Origin: UBA8752 sp036159995
Lineage (GTDB): Bacteria; Bacteroidota; Bacteroidia; Flavobacteriales_D; Sanyastnellaceae
NCBI GenBank assembly: GCA_036159995.1
Contig: JAYYEI010000060.1
Coordinates: 124,001-188,000 of the forward strand
Direction: 5' to 3'
Length of the DNA: 64,000 nucleotides
Part shown: positions 59,868-64,000 of the stretch, piece by piece
Layout of the letters: every line of letters begins with the position of its first letter
Numbering within the stretch: position 1 is the first letter of the stretch
Notes under the pieces: generated by a model
What the model was told of the DNA's origin: nothing
Seen by the model: the letters and a program-made list of their open reading frames with translations, nothing else
The model's database searches: none
Translations under genes and position numbers: made by a program

Positions 59868-60749
59868 ATGTGCCCTCCCGTGAAGTGGACCCCCCACCCG
59901 GTGGAGCATGTCCCCTTCCGGTTCCAATGGCTGACCAGCCTCTCTCCCATGCTGGGGCTCATGCTGCTCCTCGGCGCGGGCATTCTAGGGAACAGCCCTT
60001 CCGCCTGGACCGTGCTGATCGAAATGCTCCCCCTGCCCCTGCTTCACCGCACAGCCCAAACCGCCTGCCGCTCCTTGGCGGCCGAGGAGGCCCGTGCCTC
60101 TCAGGAAATGGCCTGGATCGTCTGGCGAAGAGGCAGCATCCAGGACGGCATCATGCGGGCCCGGGAACACGAAGCCATGGACCGCCGAATGCGGCGATGC
60201 CGTTCGACCCTGCTCCTGTCACGGGATGATGGAGACGATGTCGACCACCTGTTCCGCACCCTGGAGTCCGTGCTGGCGGCTCCCGACATGGACCGACATG
60301 TGTCGGCCGCCCTTGTTGGCGGTATGGCCACCCACCTCCGCCACGTGTTCATCGAGCGTGACCGGGATGATGTGTGCTTCGGGGAAACGGCCGGCCACAT
60401 TGCACGCTGGGCACGCTGGTTGGAGGACATGGGCGTCGGTTCAATTGACATCGTGGGCGCTCCAGAACCCCGGTCCGCCCTCTATGCCCGAAAGGTGCTG
60501 TCTACCCTCTTTCTCGGCATGGCCGAGCGGATGGGCATCGCTTTGCTTGAACACCCCGAGCCCCGGAAGGTCCAGTGGGCATGGAGCCTTGAGGAAGACC
60601 GGGTCCGACTGTCCACCTCGGGCGGACCGATGACCCCCTGGTCCGAGCACACCAGCAAGGATTGGGACGCAGCCTTCATGTTGCGACACGGAGGAATCTC
60701 CCATGCCGGTGGTGCCTGGCATTTCGAGCTTCCTCTGATTCCGGAATGA
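59868..60749 (+). CDS. LytS-like histidine-kinase fold protein lacking the acceptor His (293 aa), possibly a pseudokinase
   Basis: An N-terminal hydrophobic segment (~24-58) is followed by a helical stretch, then ATGGMATHLRH-like sequence (ALVGGMATHLRHVFIERDRD) typical of the LytS/YehU His_kinase region. In that family the core reads PHFLFNTLNS; here it reads VDHLFRTLES, with Asp126 in the His position and Arg130 in the Asn position. A recognisable N box (normally an Asn-rich helix) is missing. It probably cannot phosphorylate itself. An upstream overlapping frame from GTG 59771 encodes a strongly hydrophobic ~27-residue stretch, so the true N-terminus may be extended by a frameshift or sequencing error. 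Confidence 0.6.
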   Translation: MCPPVKWTPHPVEHVPFRFQWLTSLSPMLGLMLLLGAGILGNSPSAWTVLIEMLPLPLLHRTAQTACRSLAAEEARASQEMAWIVWRRGSIQDGIMRAREHEAMDRRMRRCRSTLLLSRDDGDDVDHLFRTLESVLAAPDMDRHVSAALVGGMATHLRHVFIERDRDDVCFGETAGHIARWARWLEDMGVGSIDIVGAPEPRSALYARKVLSTLFLGMAERMGIALLEHPEPRKVQWAWSLEEDRVRLSTSGGPMTPWSEHTSKDWDAAFMLRHGGISHAGGAWHFELPLIPE

Positions 60750-60774
60750 CGTCGGGACGCGGGCCGGCCCCGAG

Positions 60775-62142
60775 TCAGGAATCGAGGCGGTCCATCACCT
60801 GATCCAGCGGTTGGGTCACCTGCTCTCCGCTGCGCATGTCCCGCAGGGTGCACGTGCCGGCCTCAACCTCGTCACTCCCGAGGACAAGTACATAAGGGAC
60901 CTGGCGGTCGTCCGCATACTTGAATTGCTTCTTGAGTTTGGCGGCATCCGGGTACACCTCGGTCCGGAGTCCCTGCTCCCGGCAGCGTCGGGCCGTCTTG
61001 AGCATCGCTTCGAGGGACTCCTCTCCCATGTGGAGAACCAGCACATCGAGGTCGGTGGCCAAATCCGGAGGGAAGGCGTCGAAGTGCTCGAGCACGTCGT
61101 AAATCCGGTCGGCTCCAAAGCTGATGCCCACACCGCTCACCCCCGGCATGCCGAAGATGCCCGTGAGGTCGTCATACCGCCCGCCTCCGCAGATGCTGCC
61201 CACCGGCGCATCGACCACTTGCACTTCGAAGATGGCACCCGTGTAGTAGTTCAGGCCCCGTGCCAAACCGGGCGCAAAGACGAGCTCGGGCTCACCGATG
61301 CCCTCGGAGGTGGCCAGCGCCCAGAGTGACGTCAGGGAGGCGACGCCCTCCTGGACCTGGGGATGATTGAATTCAGCAAGGAGGGCCTCCATGCCGGCCA
61401 CACCGGATGCGGTCATCCCGAACAACCGGCGGGTTCCCTCTTGCACGCCTCCGTCGAATCCACGTCGCTCGAGCTCGTCGCACACCCCGTCGAGGCCGAC
61501 CTTGTCGTGCTTGTCGACGGCCACGGTCCAGTCCGTCAACCGGTCTGTTCCGACGCCGATGGAGGCCGCAATGCCCGCCAGGATGCGGCGGTCATTGACC
61601 AGAATGCGGTAGCCGGGCACGCGCAACGCCCGGAGTGCTTCGTCAAACAGACTCACCAACTCAAGCTCGCACAGGATGCCGGTCGACCCGATGATGTCCG
61701 CGTCGCATTGGACGAATTCCTGATACCGACCGCGGCCCGGTCGATCGCCCCGCCAGACCGTCTGCATCTGATACCGCTTGAAGGGCATCGGCAGGTCGTT
61801 GCGGTGCATCGTGACGAACCGCGCGAACGGCACGGTCAGGTCATAGCGGAGGGCCTTCTTGGAGATCTGGAACGACAAGGCCTTGCTGTCGCGAGCGGCG
61901 AGCGTGTCGTCCTTGGCCTTGCCGAGGAAGTCCCCGTTGTTGAGCAGCTTGAAAATGAGCTGGTCTCCTTCTTCTCCGTACTTCCCGGTCAGGGTGGCCA
62001 GCGACTCCATCGCTGGCGTCTCGATCGGCACGAAGCCCCGCGCCTCGAACGCCGCCCGAAGCGTCGAGAAGATCCACTGACGGCGGGCCATGATGGCCGG
62101 CGTGAAATCGCGGGTTCCCTTGGGGATGCTCGGCTTGCTCAT
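60775..62142 (-). CDS. hisS: Histidine-tRNA ligase HisS (455 aa)
   Basis: Class II aminoacyl-tRNA synthetase. N-terminal KGTRDFTP, motif 2 region FKRYQMQTVWRGDRPGRGRYQEF, HisA motif GLARGLNYYTGAIFE, GGGRYDDL, and a C-terminal anticodon-binding domain (~365-455). The start is ATG 62142; upstream in-frame codons overlap the WD40 gene and lack homology. It is 11 bp after the WD40 stop, on the same strand, in the order ung-WD40-hisS. No T-box-like leader is visible. Confidence 0.96.
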   Translation of the reverse strand: MSKPSIPKGTRDFTPAIMARRQWIFSTLRAAFEARGFVPIETPAMESLATLTGKYGEEGDQLIFKLLNNGDFLGKAKDDTLAARDSKALSFQISKKALRYDLTVPFARFVTMHRNDLPMPFKRYQMQTVWRGDRPGRGRYQEFVQCDADIIGSTGILCELELVSLFDEALRALRVPGYRILVNDRRILAGIAASIGVGTDRLTDWTVAVDKHDKVGLDGVCDELERRGFDGGVQEGTRRLFGMTASGVAGMEALLAEFNHPQVQEGVASLTSLWALATSEGIGEPELVFAPGLARGLNYYTGAIFEVQVVDAPVGSICGGGRYDDLTGIFGMPGVSGVGISFGADRIYDVLEHFDAFPPDLATDLDVLVLHMGEESLEAMLKTARRCREQGLRTEVYPDAAKLKKQFKYADDRQVPYVLVLGSDEVEAGTCTLRDMRSGEQVTQPLDQVMDRLDS

Positions 62143-62153
62143 CGGGGTCAAAG

Positions 62154-63035
62154 TTAGTCGGACCGACGCTCCCACAGGAGGATGCGGCGGTCATCCCCTC
62201 CCGTGGCGATTGTGTGGTCATCCAACCAGCACAGGGCGTTGACCGAACGGGTGTGCCCTTCGCCTGATGAACGGGACAGGCGGGCCTCCAGCGCGAGATC
62301 GGACGCGTTCCAGACTGCGACGGTCCGGTCCCGCGAGGCACTTGCCACCCGAAGTCCATCCGGCGACGCCTCCAACCGGTAGACTGCGCCCTTGTGGGCG
62401 TCGATCGACACAACGTCACGCAGGGTGTCTCCGGCCTCCTCCCAAATGCGGATGCGCCCGTCGGCCCCCGCAGTCCCGAGGGCCTCCTTACCCGGCCACG
62501 GCATCATCGCGCGGACACTTCCGTCGTGCAGGGATTGTGGCGACGTCGACCCCAACCTGGCCGCATGGCCGTCGTGAAGGCCGACGCGGGTCCCCCTCCG
62601 GGTGTCCAGCACGCAGCGGATCCGGCCGGGAAACGACCCCACGGATTCTCCGGTCCGCCAACGTCGAAGATGACCGTCCGCTCCGGCACTCCATTGGTCC
62701 GTGACCACAAAGGTTCCGCCGGCATGCCCGCCGAGGATTTCCACCCCCGCGTTCGTCCATGCAATGAGCCCGCCGGATGCGCCTCCGGCCAGCACCTCTC
62801 CATTCGGCAACACCCGGACACAGAACAGGGCCTCGTCGGCCTTGGCCATCGCCATGCCCTGGGGATTCCACGCCCCGTCGCGTCGGGTCCACCGCACGAG
62901 ACAGCCGTCCCCCCCGACGCTCCACAGCGTACCCGGGTCGCCGGACGACAGGTCATAGACGGCGCCGAGGTGTCCTTCGAGGACTGCGCTGCACTGCCAC
63001 ACACCCGTCTCCTTGCTTTCGCTGCGGTCGACCAT
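62154..63035 (-). CDS. Cytosolic WD40-repeat protein (293 aa)
   Basis: Six to seven WD40 blades without signal peptide: EGHLGAVYDLS ... DGCLVRWTR, GGASGGLIAWT, GGHAGGTFVV ... DGHLRRWR, HDGSVRAMMPW ... DGRIRIWEE, AHKGAVYRLEASPDG ... DRTVAVWNA, GHTRSVNALCW ... DRRILLWER. The seven-bladed propeller would close on itself with no other domain. Likely a scaffold for protein complexes. It sits between ung and hisS in a tight transcript. Confidence 0.9.
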   Translation of the reverse strand: MVDRSESKETGVWQCSAVLEGHLGAVYDLSSGDPGTLWSVGGDGCLVRWTRRDGAWNPQGMAMAKADEALFCVRVLPNGEVLAGGASGGLIAWTNAGVEILGGHAGGTFVVTDQWSAGADGHLRRWRTGESVGSFPGRIRCVLDTRRGTRVGLHDGHAARLGSTSPQSLHDGSVRAMMPWPGKEALGTAGADGRIRIWEEAGDTLRDVVSIDAHKGAVYRLEASPDGLRVASASRDRTVAVWNASDLALEARLSRSSGEGHTRSVNALCWLDDHTIATGGDDRRILLWERRSD

Positions 63036-63062
63036 GGTGCGAAAATACCGCGGATGGGGCCG

Positions 63063-63767
63063 TCACCACGGTTCGCCGAACCACTCGATGGGTGTCTCGC
63101 CCCGAGAGGAGAGCCAGCGGTTCACCGCACCAAAATGGCCACAGCCGAGAAAGCCGCGGTGGGCGCTGAGCGGGCTCGGATGGGGCGCTTCCAGCAGGAG
63201 ATGATCGGAGCGAAGGGCCTCGATCGCCGCTCGGTGGGACCGGGCATGGCGCCCCCAGAGCAAGAAGGCCACGGGGCGATGCTGGAGGGAGCCGAGGATG
63301 GCACCTGTCACCGCCTGCCAACCAAGACCGGCATGGGAGGCCGCCTGTCCCTCTTCCACGGACAAAACGTCATTGAGCAGGAGGACCCCTTGCGCCGCCC
63401 AAGGCCGAAGGTCACCGTGCGCGGGAGGCGTCCCTCCACAATCCCGGGCCACCTCCTTGAAGATGTTCCGGAGGGAGGGCGGAATCGCCACACCGCGGGG
63501 CACGGAAAAGGACAGCCCGTGAGCCTGTCCCGGCCCGTGATAGGGGTCCTGACCGAGGATGCAGACCCGAACCTGCTCCGGCGGGCCCACCTCACGCAAC
63601 GCCGCGAACCAGTCCTCGGGCTGCGGATGGCACCGGGCTGATTGGTAAGCCCGGGAGACCGACTCGGCCACATCCACAGTGAGGGCCTTCTCGAGCAGAG
63701 AGGTCCACCCCTCCACCGATTGGGCCATGATGCGGGGATCTGACGCGTGCATTCCTGTAGACGACAT
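63063..63767 (-). CDS. ung: Uracil-DNA glycosylase Ung (234 aa)
   Basis: Removes uracil from DNA at the start of base excision repair. Family A motifs: GQDPYHGPGQAHGLSFSVP (water-activating Asp and His), LLLNDVLSVEEGQAASHAGLGW, and HPSPLSAHRGFLGCGHF (His in the leucine loop). Length matches E. coli Ung (229). ATG 63767 is preferred to ATG 63815, because a TATTTTCG box (63780-63787) lies between them; ATG 63728 is a further option. Confidence 0.95.
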   Translation of the reverse strand: MSSTGMHASDPRIMAQSVEGWTSLLEKALTVDVAESVSRAYQSARCHPQPEDWFAALREVGPPEQVRVCILGQDPYHGPGQAHGLSFSVPRGVAIPPSLRNIFKEVARDCGGTPPAHGDLRPWAAQGVLLLNDVLSVEEGQAASHAGLGWQAVTGAILGSLQHRPVAFLLWGRHARSHRAAIEALRSDHLLLEAPHPSPLSAHRGFLGCGHFGAVNRWLSSRGETPIEWFGEPW

Positions 63768-63779
63768 GTGTGAAACCTC

Positions 63780-63787
63780 CGAAAATA
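63780..63787 (-). promoter_or_regulatory. Candidate -7 box TATTTTCG for ung
   Basis: Matches TANNTTTG at seven of eight positions, 12 bp before the ATG at 63767. No -33 TTG visible. Back-to-back with the helicase promoter. Confidence 0.4.
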
Positions 63788-63801
63788 CAGGGGCACTTCC
63801 A

Positions 63802-63832
63802 TTGGTCCCGGCCATTCCCGGGGGTACTTTTG
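63802..63832 (+). promoter_or_regulatory. Promoter TTG-N20-TACTTTTG for the helicase gene
   Basis: TTG at 63802-63804, 20 bases, then TACTTTTG at 63825-63832: a perfect fit to the Bacteroidetes consensus in both boxes and spacing. The ATG follows 12 bases later, so the leader would be very short. Confidence 0.7.
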
Positions 63833-63844
63833 CGCCCCCCGATC

Positions 63845-64000
63845 ATGATCGACGCGCTCAAAGAGAAGCTCATTTCCACCCAGGGAAAGCAGCTGTACGG
63901 CTACCAGGCGAAGGCCATCGATGCCATCATGGAGCGCATGCGGAAGTTCCCGGAGAACTACAATGTGCTCTACCAGCTTCCCACCGGAGGCGGGAAAACC
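63845..64000 (+). CDS. DEAD/DEAH-box superfamily II helicase, 3' truncated
   Basis: 52 codons are visible. The sequence has a Q-motif-like region (QLYGYQAKAIDAI) and a Walker A motif LPTGGGKT at the window edge. This is the start of a UvrB/RecG-like or type III restriction-like helicase domain of superfamily II; the exact subfamily cannot be told. It starts with an ATG 12 bp after a consensus promoter box and is divergent from ung. Confidence 0.75.
   Translation, partial: MIDALKEKLISTQGKQLYGYQAKAIDAIMERMRKFPENYNVLYQLPTGGGKT

Overview
This 64 kb window comes from a high-GC member of the Bacteroidota, most likely a marine Flavobacteriales-type lineage; the taxonomic level is my inference. The evidence is several secreted proteins with type IX secretion (T9SS) sorting domains of both type A and type B, a gingipain-type C25 protease, the long Bacteroidetes form of NusB, the nusB/DUF1573/yajC/YbbR gene order, DUF4249 lipoproteins, promoter-like boxes close to TTG-N17-23-TANNTTTG and few Shine-Dalgarno sequences. 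Cys-rich repeats of the form CTDPxACNYxxxAxxDDGSC recur in three secreted proteins. Genes are tightly packed, many start/stop pairs overlap as ATGA or TGATG, and no stretch longer than 300 bases lacks a gene. I see no tRNA, rRNA, CRISPR array, insertion sequence or prophage.

Layout. 1-0.7 kb: the 3' end of a T9SS type B protein, then a terminator facing a 2060-residue repeat protein (0.8-6.9 kb, minus). 7-16.4 kb (minus): a packed run parE-parC-GH13 lipoprotein-mgsA-prmC-ligA. 16.5-23.2 kb (plus): a secreted metzincin protease and a BNR-propeller protein, both ending in Cys-rich repeats and dockerin-like EF-hand tails. 23.2-26.9 kb (plus): pepD, surE, a small membrane protein and lpxB. 26.9-29.4 kb (minus): a DUF4139 protein and a DUF4249 lipoprotein. 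29.5-38.3 kb (plus): nusB, DUF1573, yajC, a YbbR-like protein, an NhaC antiporter, uvrA, a LOG-family protein and two secreted proteins. 38.4-43 kb (plus): htpG, then lemA, two TPM-domain genes and a DjlA-like TerB-DnaJ gene. 43-51.2 kb (minus): a C25 peptidase, a small T9SS protein, an SRPBCC protein, a DUF458 protein and, beyond a 291-bp region rich in inverted repeats, a hybrid histidine kinase. 51.3-57.2 kb (plus): a four-gene cassette of a LysM/degenerate-MltD protein, two SGNH-fold proteins and an MBOAT acyltransferase. 57.2-60.7 kb: small membrane and lipoprotein genes, a carboxypeptidase-regulatory-like protein, a MeaB-type GTPase and a LytS-like protein lacking the phospho-acceptor His. 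60.8-63.8 kb (minus): hisS, a WD40 protein and ung. 63.8 kb to the end: the start of a helicase gene.

How they fit together. Housekeeping DNA, RNA and protein functions (topoisomerase IV, ligase, UvrA, Ung, HisS, NusB, PrmC, HtpG) alternate with envelope and secretion functions. The most system-like unit is the LysM-SGNH-SGNH-MBOAT cassette, which looks like an O-acylation machine for an envelope glycan with an apparently non-catalytic, wall-binding transglycosylase-like partner. The second theme is a family of Cys/Asp-rich, probably calcium-binding secreted proteins that share dockerin-like C-termini in place of a recognisable T9SS sorting domain.
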